Of a DNA stretch of 64,000 nt, positions 27,808 through 36,262 are shown one piece after another (the first letter of the stretch is position 1; each line of letters starts with the position of its first letter). Source of the DNA: Psychrilyobacter piezotolerans (GTDB lineage Bacteria > Fusobacteriota > Fusobacteriia > Fusobacteriales > Fusobacteriaceae); the NCBI RefSeq assembly GCF_003391055.1, contig NZ_QUAJ01000016.1, forward strand, positions 1 through 64,000, in the 5' to 3' direction. The translations under genes and the position numbers were made by a program. The notes below the pieces were generated by a model. It was not told the origin of the DNA. It searched no databases and saw only the letters and a list, made by a program, of their open reading frames with translations.

Positions 27808-29292
27808 TTATTTCAAATAATAGATACTCTCCATTACCTTCTCCAATTTTTCAGATATTTTGGTTCCGCTCATCCCATGATGATTTATTATTATGGAGAA
27901 GGCCAGCAGATCTCCGTCAACATTATACATATATCCCCCGTAGGATTTTACCCCTGTAAGAGTGCCGCTCTTCCCGTGAAGATTATCCACTAAGACCGTC
28001 TGTTCTTGAAACTTTTTAAAGGTTCCATTCTTTCCGGGTTCAGCCAAAGAATCATAGAAACTAGAAAAATTCTCGGATTTTTTCATATATTTCAAGAGTT
28101 CTACAAGAGTGTCAGGGGTCACCCCATTGTAACGGGATAACCCGCTTCCATCATAGATATACAGTCCCCTTGCAGATAAACGATTACTCCAATACCCCTT
28201 CATTGTTTCAACACTCTCTTTACTTTTTCCCCTTAATTTCTTCTCAGCCTCTATCTTTAGATGTTCTGAAAATAGGTTTACACTATATTTATTTGTATAA
28301 CCTATGATCTCCTCCAGTTTAGGAGAATACTGGGTATAAATAAGGTTATTTTTATTTATAGCTTTATCGTTTTTCCCCATTAACCTGCCGCCATTATTTT
28401 TTATGCCTTCCTCTTTTAAAGTTTTAGAAAATATTACAGCCAGGGCAGAAGCAGGATCCTGCATCACTGTATTGTATGAAATTATTGGTTTATTCATAGT
28501 TCCCAGTGCAACTATTTCATTGGTGTAAGGAGACACTACCAGGGTTATTTTAGACGGCCGGATTTCATCTGCTGCAACTCTGTTGGTTACCACAGTATTA
28601 ACCCACGACGGGGACACACTTGCCCTGATATTTCCATCTTCCCTTTGCAGTATCAGCCTGATACTGTTATCCAAAAAAGTAAGCCCGCTGGGTCGGGAAG
28701 CAAAGGTGTACCTCAGATCCCCCCATTCCCACGTTTGAGACAGAGTTGTTTCAGGATAATAAGATGGGTCGGCTACTATCTGGCCATTAATTTTTTTTAT
28801 CCCCATGCTTTTAATTTTTTCTGCCCAGATATTTAAAAATTCCAGCTGTTTCTTTTTTTCCCCTGTTGTTACCCTTTCAGGATCTTCTGCAGCCAGATAT
28901 TTAGACCCCAGGGTGGGATCTCCCCCGCCAATAATATAGATATTCCCGTCTAAAGTCCCGTCCGATCCTATCTTCCCGTCATAGGCTAAGATAGTTTTAA
29001 ATCTATAATCTTTCCCCAAAATTTCCAAAGCTGCTCCTGTTGTCAATAACTTCATATTGGAAGCAGGCACCAGGGATTTATCAGGGTTTAATTTAAATAA
29101 AGTTTTACCACTTTCTAAGTTCACAACTTTCATCCCCAGGCTGGCATTTTCTGTCTGAGGCATATGCGTAAAGTCATCCACTGCTTTCTCTGTGGCAGAT
29201 TTTATTGGAACAACTGGAGTTTCTGTACTCCTGCACGAAATTATAGATACCAGGATTATCAATAAAACTAATTTTTTTAATATATTTTTCAT
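27808..29292 (-). CDS. D-Ala-D-Ala carboxypeptidase/endopeptidase, lipoprotein (S13, PBP4-like)
   Basis: A 494-residue penicillin-binding protein of the S13 family. It trims D-alanine or cuts cross-links in peptidoglycan. A lipobox SIISC (Cys20) anchors it. The active-site triad is complete: SNMK at 78-81, SVN in KYSVNLFSEHL and KSG in GKSGTLTG. The large insertion between SxxK and SxN is typical of PBP4/DacB. Its start overlaps the stop of the S66 gene by 4 bases, so the two wall peptidases are likely made together. Confidence 0.93.
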   Translation of the reverse strand: MKNILKKLVLLIILVSIISCRSTETPVVPIKSATEKAVDDFTHMPQTENASLGMKVVNLESGKTLFKLNPDKSLVPASNMKLLTTGAALEILGKDYRFKTILAYDGKIGSDGTLDGNIYIIGGGDPTLGSKYLAAEDPERVTTGEKKKQLEFLNIWAEKIKSMGIKKINGQIVADPSYYPETTLSQTWEWGDLRYTFASRPSGLTFLDNSIRLILQREDGNIRASVSPSWVNTVVTNRVAADEIRPSKITLVVSPYTNEIVALGTMNKPIISYNTVMQDPASALAVIFSKTLKEEGIKNNGGRLMGKNDKAINKNNLIYTQYSPKLEEIIGYTNKYSVNLFSEHLKIEAEKKLRGKSKESVETMKGYWSNRLSARGLYIYDGSGLSRYNGVTPDTLVELLKYMKKSENFSSFYDSLAEPGKNGTFKKFQEQTVLVDNLHGKSGTLTGVKSYGGYMYNVDGDLLAFSIIINHHGMSGTKISEKLEKVMESIYYLK

Positions 29293-30203
29293 CTGACTGC
29301 TCCCTCTAAACTCCTAATCGTTAATTCATCACAATCTATCTCTATCTCTATCCCCAGAGGGAGAGTTACCATGGGTTTACAATGACCCGATTGAAAATTA
29401 TAGATTATGGGAATACCTAAATTTTCCAGCCTGTCTTCCAATAGATCCATGAGGTTCATATCGTATTCCGATGCAGGAATGCAGTTATTAAAATCTCCCA
29501 GGATGATTCCATTTAACTGATATAGTTTTCCTGAATTTAAAAGCTGAGTCAGAGCACGGTCAATCTTATATGTGGGCTCCCTGATCTCCTCTACAAATAA
29601 TATTTTTCCTTTAAAATCAAGTTCATTTGTAGTCCCCATATCTGCCATAAGGGTTGTCAAATTCCCCCCTGCCACTACCCCAACAGCCTTTCCTCCTGCC
29701 AGAGATTTTAATTCTATCGGATTTATTATTTCTCCTGGCTGGATTCCTTCCACACTTTTTCTAAATGAATCTGTGGTAAATTTATCTATATCAAAAAAAT
29801 TAGACGCTGCCATGGGACCATGGAAGGTAACTAAACCAGCCTTTTGGTTCAATGCACTATGAAGTGTTGTAATATCACTATATCCTATAAATACCTTGGG
29901 ATTTTTCCTTATCATCTCGATATCCAGGTCCTCTACAATCCTGATACTTCCATATCCCCCACGAAGACACATGATGGCATCTACCTCTGGATCTTTAAAA
30001 AAATTATTTATATCCGATACTCTCCTTTTATCCGTTCCTGCAAATGAATGCCAGGTATCAAAGATATGTTTTCCCAGTTTCACCTTATATCCCAGACTTT
30101 CCAACCTTTCTTTCGATCTCAGCACCTTCTCTTTGGAACCGGAATTAGCAGGAGCTACAACTCCTATGGTATCTCCTTCTTTTAATTTTTTTCCCTTTAA
30201 CAT
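29289..30203 (-). CDS. LD-carboxypeptidase (S66 family)
   Basis: A 304-residue serine peptidase of the LdcA/MccF family. The nucleophile is Ser109 in FIGYSDITTLH; AIMCLRGGYGSIRIV and the late FQSGHCKPMVTLPLG carry the remaining family marks. LdcA removes the terminal D-Ala from murein tetrapeptides during wall recycling; MccF-type members cleave microcin C. Coupling with an S13 peptidase favours the wall-recycling role. The ATG is preceded by AGGAGG. Confidence 0.92.
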   Translation of the reverse strand: MLKGKKLKEGDTIGVVAPANSGSKEKVLRSKERLESLGYKVKLGKHIFDTWHSFAGTDKRRVSDINNFFKDPEVDAIMCLRGGYGSIRIVEDLDIEMIRKNPKVFIGYSDITTLHSALNQKAGLVTFHGPMAASNFFDIDKFTTDSFRKSVEGIQPGEIINPIELKSLAGGKAVGVVAGGNLTTLMADMGTTNELDFKGKILFVEEIREPTYKIDRALTQLLNSGKLYQLNGIILGDFNNCIPASEYDMNLMDLLEDRLENLGIPIIYNFQSGHCKPMVTLPLGIEIEIDCDELTIRSLEGAVR

Positions 30204-30231
30204 CTCTGTCCTCCTATGGCAAAAATAAAAC

Positions 30232-30260
30232 TTTACATTCTTTCAAAAATAAGTTATACT
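30232..30260 (+). promoter_or_regulatory. Promoter for a candidate small RNA
   Basis: TTTACA (30232-30237), 17 bases, TATACT (30255-30260) on the plus strand, in a spacer that has no plus-strand gene. Confidence 0.65.
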
Positions 30261-30266
30261 GTCTTT

Positions 30267-30392
30267 GAAATGTGTTAGCGACATTATGGTGTTTCTAATG
30301 CTGAGCCAGTAAACTTTCTCAAAAGGTTTACTGGCTCTTTCACTTTATAGAGTTTCCCTCCTTTATCTTCTAGACAAGGAGGGATTTTTTTT
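30267..30392 (+). ncRNA. Candidate intergenic small RNA of about 126 nt
   Basis: A consensus-like promoter, a stable 11-bp hairpin (AGCCAGTAAAC at 30304-30314 with GTTTACTGGCT at 30326-30336) and a classic terminator lie in the right order. The terminator has arms CCCTCCTT at 30356-30363 and AAGGAGGG at 30376-30383, then T8. The spacer lies between the S66 gene and topB, both minus strand, so the terminator cannot serve them. The only frame inside is an eight-codon ATG frame at about 30286. The terminal arm is CU-rich and could pair with ribosome binding sites. Start point estimated from the promoter. Confidence 0.55.
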
Positions 30393-30435
30393 ATTTTTGA
30401 TTATGACTAATTGGATGCAGCGTCACGTTGCTTTT

Positions 30436-32511
30436 TTATTCTTTTTCCGGAAAATATTTTTCTAATTTTAGGTTCACATATTTCCCTGTATCCTCTAATT
30501 TAAATTCAGCTGAATACATCTTCTCATTTTTACCCTTTATCTTCTTTACAAGGATAGGTTCTCCTTTTATTAATTTTTTAGCCCTTGTTTTGGATATCTT
30601 CACTTCGATAGATTTATATTTACTTTCTTTCCATAGGGTAAAATTGCACGGCGGGGTATCTCTATAACCTACACATGAAAATCCCCTGCTGTTCTCATAG
30701 ATATTCTTGCCGCATCTGGGGCAGATTCCTATTATCTCTCTTTCTGAATCATCATATACCCTGGGTATCTCTATATTCTGGCCTATAATTTTCTGCAGTT
30801 CCCCTGTAACCAGATCTATGGTTTCCTGGATAGTGCTGTTTCCCTTATACACTTTTTTCAGGAGTTTGGAAAATTCCACAGTTTTTGTTTTATATAGATC
30901 CACATTTAATTTATCCAGGGTCTCCACCACTTTTTGACCCAATGGTTCCAGAGAAAAATTAGAACCTTTCTGTGATATATATTCATATTTTTTGGCATTT
31001 TCTATTATCCCTGTTCTCGTAGCCTCGGTTCCTATCTCTATCCCCTTCAACATAGCTCTATATTCATCCTCTTCAGTATCACTGTCCTTCCTAAATGGAT
31101 TTTTTAAATGGGCTGACAGTTCCCTTTCCGATACTTTTCTGGGGGGATTAGTTTCCTTTAATATTTTTTTAAACTGGACTTTAAAGATATCTCCTACAAT
31201 AAAATTTGGTAACTTATTCTCAAGATTTGCAGGTTCATACCTGTAAAATCCCTCCTGTACGACACTCTCCCCCGAAAGTTTAAACTTTTCCTCTCCCACA
31301 CCTATCGTTACCACAACCTTGGCTGTAATAGTTTCCTCAGCTACAAAGTTTGAAATAAAACGATTTAGAATAGTTTCATAGATTATTTTTTCCCGGCCAT
31401 TCAAATTGTTTTTGGGAAATTTCATCGTCGGAATTATGGCACTATGACTCTCCACCTTGTCATCATCAAATATCTTCTTGGAATCCTTAAATTTTACATT
31501 ATGATCCTTTGAAAGCACCTTTAGGAGCTGTTTAACCTTCCCCTTTTCATTTACCGCCAAATATTCTGTATTTGTCCTGGGGTATGTGATATATCCATTC
31601 TCATATAATTTTTGTATTATTTCCAATGACCCCTTAAAATCTATCTTATTTTTTTTCGAAAGCTGGGATTGTAATTTTGACAATGAAAATAACCTGCCCG
31701 GCTGTTTTTTTATCTCCTTATTTTCTTTAGATAAAACTATCCCCTCATAAGAGTTCAGTTCTTCACACTTTGAGTCAGCTTTTTTCTCAGCTTTCATGGG
31801 GTATTTGGTACTTTTAGACAATTTAAATTTAATCTCATCTTTTTCACATTCACTCTCAAGCTGGATATATTTTTCTTTGACGAATTTTTCTATGGCTATA
31901 TCCCTGTCATAGATAAATTTTAATACAGGTATCAGTACCCTCCCTACCGGCATCAACTGGCCGCTTTTCAGGGTGATATACCTGGTTAAATTTATCCCGA
32001 AGAGCCAGTCCATTACAGTTCGGGAATACCCCTCAAAAGCTAACCTTATATACTCCCTGTCAGGTTTTATATTTTCAACTTCCTTTATGATGGTTTCCTT
32101 GGTCTGCTCCGGCAGCCATAGTCTGTATACCTCTTTTTTGATCTTGGATTCCTTTATAATCCTATCTATTATTATCTGTCCCTCTCTGTCTGCGTCCCCG
32201 CAATTGATAATTCCTTCTACATCTTCCCTCTCCATAAGATTTTTAAGGATTTTAAATTGTTCGGCTATTCCCTTGCTTTCCTTCAATTTAAATTTAAACT
32301 TCCTGGGCGTAAAGGGGAGTTCTACCTCCTTCCACTTCATCTTCTGGCCAAAATAATCATCTACATCTGACAGTTCGAACAGGTGCCCGAATGCCCAGGA
32401 AACAATATATTTTTCACCTTCTATATATCCATTTCCTCTTTTTTTCAGGCCCAGTGCATTGGCTATATTTCTTCCTAAACTTGGTTTTTCTGCTATAATT
32501 AATTTTTTCAT
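30436..32511 (-). CDS. topB: DNA topoisomerase III
   Basis: A 691-residue type IA topoisomerase, which relaxes or decatenates DNA by single-strand passage. The Toprim domain opens IIAEKPSLGRNIANALG and has NCGDADREGQIIID. The catalytic tyrosine is in GYITYPRTNTEYL. A C-terminal zinc-ribbon-like module (CPRCGKNIYENSRGFSC...C) follows, then about 60 extra residues. The TopB-type call rests on Toprim layout and length; topA would be longer with more zinc modules. No clear terminator is seen beyond its stop. Confidence 0.92.
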   Translation of the reverse strand: MKKLIIAEKPSLGRNIANALGLKKRGNGYIEGEKYIVSWAFGHLFELSDVDDYFGQKMKWKEVELPFTPRKFKFKLKESKGIAEQFKILKNLMEREDVEGIINCGDADREGQIIIDRIIKESKIKKEVYRLWLPEQTKETIIKEVENIKPDREYIRLAFEGYSRTVMDWLFGINLTRYITLKSGQLMPVGRVLIPVLKFIYDRDIAIEKFVKEKYIQLESECEKDEIKFKLSKSTKYPMKAEKKADSKCEELNSYEGIVLSKENKEIKKQPGRLFSLSKLQSQLSKKNKIDFKGSLEIIQKLYENGYITYPRTNTEYLAVNEKGKVKQLLKVLSKDHNVKFKDSKKIFDDDKVESHSAIIPTMKFPKNNLNGREKIIYETILNRFISNFVAEETITAKVVVTIGVGEEKFKLSGESVVQEGFYRYEPANLENKLPNFIVGDIFKVQFKKILKETNPPRKVSERELSAHLKNPFRKDSDTEEDEYRAMLKGIEIGTEATRTGIIENAKKYEYISQKGSNFSLEPLGQKVVETLDKLNVDLYKTKTVEFSKLLKKVYKGNSTIQETIDLVTGELQKIIGQNIEIPRVYDDSEREIIGICPRCGKNIYENSRGFSCVGYRDTPPCNFTLWKESKYKSIEVKISKTRAKKLIKGEPILVKKIKGKNEKMYSAEFKLEDTGKYVNLKLEKYFPEKE

Positions 32512-32678
32512 TTTTTTTACTCCTCTTATCCGGCTGACTAAGGGTTTCTCTCTGGCTTAAAATCCACCCTATAAAAATTTTATTTTTTTACTCTCTGTTC
32601 TTCATGACAAAGGTTTTTTCTAAGTTTTCTCTTTTAATTTTAGAGTATTGTAAGGTTTAAATCAAGAAAAAAAGAAAA

Positions 32679-32708
32679 TTGACCTTCTCCTCCTAATATT
32701 GATATAAT
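32679..32708 (+). promoter_or_regulatory. Promoter of the ftsE operon
   Basis: TTGACC (32679-32684), 18 bases, TATAAT (32703-32708), about 75 bases ahead of ftsE. Confidence 0.7.
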
Positions 32709-32783
32709 TTAAGGATAAATGGGCAGTGATTTTCCATCTATAGACTTTCAGTAATCAACTCTTGTTTCATAGGAGAATTTAAA

Positions 32784-33434
32784 ATGTTAAAATTTAAGAA
32801 TATAACCACTTACGAAAAGAAACCATGTCTCAATAATTTAAATTTAAATGTTTCAAATGGAAGATTTGTCCTTTTAAATTATAGATCTAAGCTGGAAAAA
32901 AACAAGATGATCGACTTGATCTGTCAATTGGATACTCCTAAATCCGGGAAGATAACAATAGGAGGTAAAAACCTTGCTAAGTTCAATTGCCGTTCAAAAA
33001 TAATCCACAAAAGAATAGGTATTTGTTTTGAAGATTTTAAACTTATACAAACTAAGGATGTTCTGGCAAATATCACCCTTCCCTTGGAGATCCATACAAA
33101 ATTGTCTCCTGAGAAACTCATTGCAGCAGGTGAGGAACATTTAAAAAATTTCGGCCTTTTAGAGAAAAAAAATAATTCTTTAACTACTCTGAATTTAGAG
33201 GAAAAACAAAGACTTAACATCGCCAGATCTGTGGTGTTAGATCCAGAATTGATCATCCTGGATAACCCGCAAATGCATTTAAAGACCGAAAAAATTGAGA
33301 GTTTGATGAAATACCTCCAAGATCTTAATAACAAAGGTAAAACTATCGTAATCTTTACCAACAATAAAAAAATTGAAAATATGATAAATTGTGACAAATA
33401 TATCTTAGAGAAGGGAGCAATATCCAATGTTTAA
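32784..33434 (+). CDS. ftsE: FtsE-like ABC protein with degenerate ATPase motifs
   Basis: A 216-residue protein with FtsE length, fold pattern and context, since ftsX follows with an 8-base overlap. In known FtsEX, FtsE hydrolyses ATP to switch periplasmic wall hydrolases on. Here the nucleotide motifs have decayed. The P-loop GxSGxGKST is replaced by YRSKLEKNK (33-41; only Lys39 remains). The Q-loop is CFEDF instead of FQD, and the signature LSGGEQQR reads LNLEEKQR. Walker B ends LDNP instead of DEP. The H-loop THD reads TNN. The frame is intact with a good AGGAG site, so it looks like a maintained pseudo-ATPase rather than a pseudogene. Confidence 0.85.
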   Translation: MLKFKNITTYEKKPCLNNLNLNVSNGRFVLLNYRSKLEKNKMIDLICQLDTPKSGKITIGGKNLAKFNCRSKIIHKRIGICFEDFKLIQTKDVLANITLPLEIHTKLSPEKLIAAGEEHLKNFGLLEKKNNSLTTLNLEEKQRLNIARSVVLDPELIILDNPQMHLKTEKIESLMKYLQDLNNKGKTIVIFTNNKKIENMINCDKYILEKGAISNV

Positions 33435-34278
33435 AAAAATACGTCAAATGAATACCGAGATAAATGAATTGATCCAAAAAAATATAACCTATTACACCCT
33501 CAGCTTCACTACTTTGATCTGTGCATTTTTATTTTTCAATATAAGCCTTATCTCCATCTATAATATCCATCAGAGTAATAAAACTTTAAATAAAAGTTAT
33601 GCTCTCAGTGTGTATATGAATAACAACGTCTCTCAAAACAGTATTGAGAAGATTGAAAAAAGTATTTTGAACCTCCAGGGTATTGAAAAAATCAGCTATA
33701 TAAATAAAGAATTAGCGTTTCAAAATTTAGCTGCCCAACTGGGACTCAGTAATCGCGGGATAAATAATCCCCTCTTAAACTCCTTTATAGTAAAAACTGA
33801 AGGAGAAAAAAACCTAAATGAAGCAAAAGTGATTATCGATGAGATCGATGGTGTAAAAGAAGTCGTAATCAATAAAAAAAGGGTCGCTGCACTGGATGAA
33901 AAAATAAAAAGAAATAATAAGCTTATAATCGGATTACTTATCATCACACTTCTGCCTATAAAAATAATGATATTTAATATAATGCATAGCAGTGTCGTCA
34001 GCCAAAATCATGATATAGAAGCTAAACTATATCTCGGCATGGAAAAAAAAGAGATCTTAAGGCCCTATTATTTTATAAATAATATAAAATTTATCTCGGC
34101 AGCTGTTATAGGCAGTTTAATTTTTTTAAACCTCTATGAATTTATCCGCACTGAAATAGCAGGATTAAATTACCTGGCCTCTACCATCCAGGCTGGAATC
34201 GTTGTGGGAATCATCATTATCCTTGTGAGCTTAAGTTTTCCATTTCTATCCTTTAACCTGATAAAGGTTAAGAGGTAG
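33427..34278 (+). CDS. ftsX: Cell division protein FtsX
   Basis: A 283-residue permease-like protein with four membrane helices (about residues 22-45, 165-185, 215-235, 245-275). A periplasmic domain lies between the first two (about 46-163). This is the FtsX layout, in which the extracellular domain binds EnvC or other hydrolase regulators. It overlaps ftsE by 8 bases and ends 4 bases before the EnvC-like gene, so the three are probably made together. Confidence 0.9.
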   Translation: MFKKIRQMNTEINELIQKNITYYTLSFTTLICAFLFFNISLISIYNIHQSNKTLNKSYALSVYMNNNVSQNSIEKIEKSILNLQGIEKISYINKELAFQNLAAQLGLSNRGINNPLLNSFIVKTEGEKNLNEAKVIIDEIDGVKEVVINKKRVAALDEKIKRNNKLIIGLLIITLLPIKIMIFNIMHSSVVSQNHDIEAKLYLGMEKKEILRPYYFINNIKFISAAVIGSLIFLNLYEFIRTEIAGLNYLASTIQAGIVVGIIIILVSLSFPFLSFNLIKVKR

Positions 34279-34282
34279 GTCA

Positions 34283-35401
34283 ATGAAGAAACTAATATTT
34301 TGCCTGATCACAATAATTATTACCACAACCACATTTTCCAACAGCTTAGATGAAAAAAAAAATCAGATCAATCAGATTGAAAATGAGATCAAAAGAAAGG
34401 GTGAAGAGATAAAAAAAAACACTCAAAAGATCAAAACCATAGATAAAAAAACCGAAACACTGAAAGAACAGATAACCCGTGTAGAAAAAGAATTAAAAAT
34501 TATTGAAAGCGAGAAAGAACTCCTCAAGGCAAAAATTGATGTGGTCAGCAGGAAGGTCGATTATGGGAAACGGAATCTGAAATTCAGTTCCAAAGAACTC
34601 GCTAATATGGAAAATGATTATGTGGCTATGCTCCAGTCATGGCAGAAAAAAGAGATAACCGATGAAGTCGACACCTATAATTTTAAGGAAATCCTCAAGG
34701 CCAATCAGGAGAGGCAGGAGGAGATAAAAAGTGTCCAGCACAATATAAAAAAAGTCAAAGAAGATATCGAGAATGAGCAGCGAAATCTTAAAAAACTTCA
34801 ATCCCAGCTGGCTTATAAAGAACGTCAGCAGGAGAGCAAGAAAAGACAGCACAACAATCTAATAGCACAATATAATAAAGATAAGAAGCTAACAACAGCC
34901 AAAACAAAACAAGCTGAAAATACAATAACTAACCTTCAAAAACAAAAAGCTGCCATTGAAAAAGAGATCGATAATATAATCAGAACCAGAACCAAACAAC
35001 TGGGAAATGTAAATTATTCAACTGTTGCTAAATATTTAGGAAGTTTTAAAAGCCCCATCTCTGGAAGGGTCGTAGTTGGATTTAATGAAGCCAAGGTAGG
35101 AGGAATCCGTAGTTCCGGGCAGGAGATCCAGGGAAATCTAGGAGACCGGGTTGTTTCTGCAAATAAAGGGAAGGTTATCTATGCAGGTAAATTTATGAAT
35201 ATGGGAAAAGTTGTCATGATAGATCATGGATATAACCTGATCACTATTTACGGAAACCTGATTTCTAACTATGTAAAGTTAGGACAAACGGTAGGAAAAG
35301 GCAGTGAAATCGGGATTTTAGGACTTAACTTAGACGGGAGATCATATCTTTATTACGAGACCAGGTTTAACCTGAAATCCTCTAATCCAGATAATTTTTA
35401 G
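34283..35401 (+). CDS. envC: EnvC-like murein hydrolase activator with degenerate LytM domain
   Basis: A 372-residue exported protein. Residues 1-19 form a signal peptide. About 20-235 is a long Lys/Glu/Gln-rich coiled coil, and 245-372 is a LytM/M23 fold. The zinc ligands of active M23 enzymes are missing: the HxxxD region reads RSSGQEIQG, the HLxF/HxH region reads SYLYYETRF, and YAHL is IYGNL. E. coli EnvC shows the same loss (LYGYN, SLYFE) and acts as an activator of amidases rather than an enzyme. Together with ftsX this is the divisome wall-splitting module. Confidence 0.9.
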   Translation: MKKLIFCLITIIITTTTFSNSLDEKKNQINQIENEIKRKGEEIKKNTQKIKTIDKKTETLKEQITRVEKELKIIESEKELLKAKIDVVSRKVDYGKRNLKFSSKELANMENDYVAMLQSWQKKEITDEVDTYNFKEILKANQERQEEIKSVQHNIKKVKEDIENEQRNLKKLQSQLAYKERQQESKKRQHNNLIAQYNKDKKLTTAKTKQAENTITNLQKQKAAIEKEIDNIIRTRTKQLGNVNYSTVAKYLGSFKSPISGRVVVGFNEAKVGGIRSSGQEIQGNLGDRVVSANKGKVIYAGKFMNMGKVVMIDHGYNLITIYGNLISNYVKLGQTVGKGSEIGILGLNLDGRSYLYYETRFNLKSSNPDNF

Positions 35402-35467
35402 ATCCAGATTTTCTGTTTATACATTTAAATATACACATTTGACCATAGGTCATACAGGGGGAGAAAG

Positions 35468-36262
35468 ATGAAAAAAAAGGTATGTATCATATATAATACC
35501 TCTAAAAAAGATGCAATAAAATTTTATGAAGTATCCAAGGAATTCTTTGAAAATTGCGGTATAGAGGTCCAGCCAGAGATAGAAGGATCAGCCTTTGTTG
35601 TGGTAATTGGTGGTGACGGAACCCTCCTAAAGGCCAGCAAGGAAATAGCTGCCCACAATAAATTTGCCGTTGCTGTAAATATGGGAAGTCTTGGATTTCT
35701 TACAGATATAAGGAGGATCGAAGCTCTTCAAGTTTTTGAAGATGTTTTGATGGGAAACTATAAGTTAGAGGAAAGGCATATGCTGGAGGTAGAGGTCGGC
35801 GGAAAAACATATACCGGACTCAATGAGGTGGTTATGGCAAAGGGAGGTATCCTGCAAAAGTTAATCAGGATCAGAGCTTCAGGGGAACACTATATCAATA
35901 CCTACAGGGCAGATGGATTAATTGTTGCTACTCCCACAGGGTCAACAGGCTATTCCCTTTCAGCAGGAGGACCCATCATCAGACCGAATTTAGATGTTCT
36001 TTTAATTACTCCCATTGCCCCGCACAACTTAAGTACCAGACCTATAATAGTAGATGGCAAAGAGGAGATCACATTAAAATTAGAGGAAAGAGAAGGTTCA
36101 GCTTATGTAGCTGTGGATGGAGATGATATTATCGAGATTACTAAAGATGACACCGTTAAAATAAAATATTCAGATAAAAAATTAAAGTTGGTGCTGCCAA
36201 AATCAAGAAACTATTATTCTGTTTTAAGGGAAAAATTAAAGTGGGGAGATAAGATATGTTAA
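35468..36262 (+). CDS. nadK: NAD kinase
   Basis: A 264-residue enzyme that phosphorylates NAD to NADP. The GGDG motif is at 48-51 (VVVIGGDGTLLKASKE), followed by NMGSLGFLTD and the TPTGSTGYSLSAGGP substrate loop. GGGGAGAAAG precedes the ATG. It overlaps recN by 7 bases, a nadK-recN pairing seen in many bacteria. Confidence 0.96.
   Translation: MKKKVCIIYNTSKKDAIKFYEVSKEFFENCGIEVQPEIEGSAFVVVIGGDGTLLKASKEIAAHNKFAVAVNMGSLGFLTDIRRIEALQVFEDVLMGNYKLEERHMLEVEVGGKTYTGLNEVVMAKGGILQKLIRIRASGEHYINTYRADGLIVATPTGSTGYSLSAGGPIIRPNLDVLLITPIAPHNLSTRPIIVDGKEEITLKLEEREGSAYVAVDGDDIIEITKDDTVKIKYSDKKLKLVLPKSRNYYSVLREKLKWGDKIC

Noticed and set aside
30356-30392. Terminator of topB
   Set aside because: The T8 run is on the plus-strand side, while topB is transcribed on the minus strand, so this hairpin cannot end topB by the usual mechanism.
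32784-33434. ftsE as a pseudogene
   Set aside because: No frameshift or stop is present, the ribosome binding site and ftsX overlap are intact, and non-catalytic FtsE-like sequence is well kept through the whole length.
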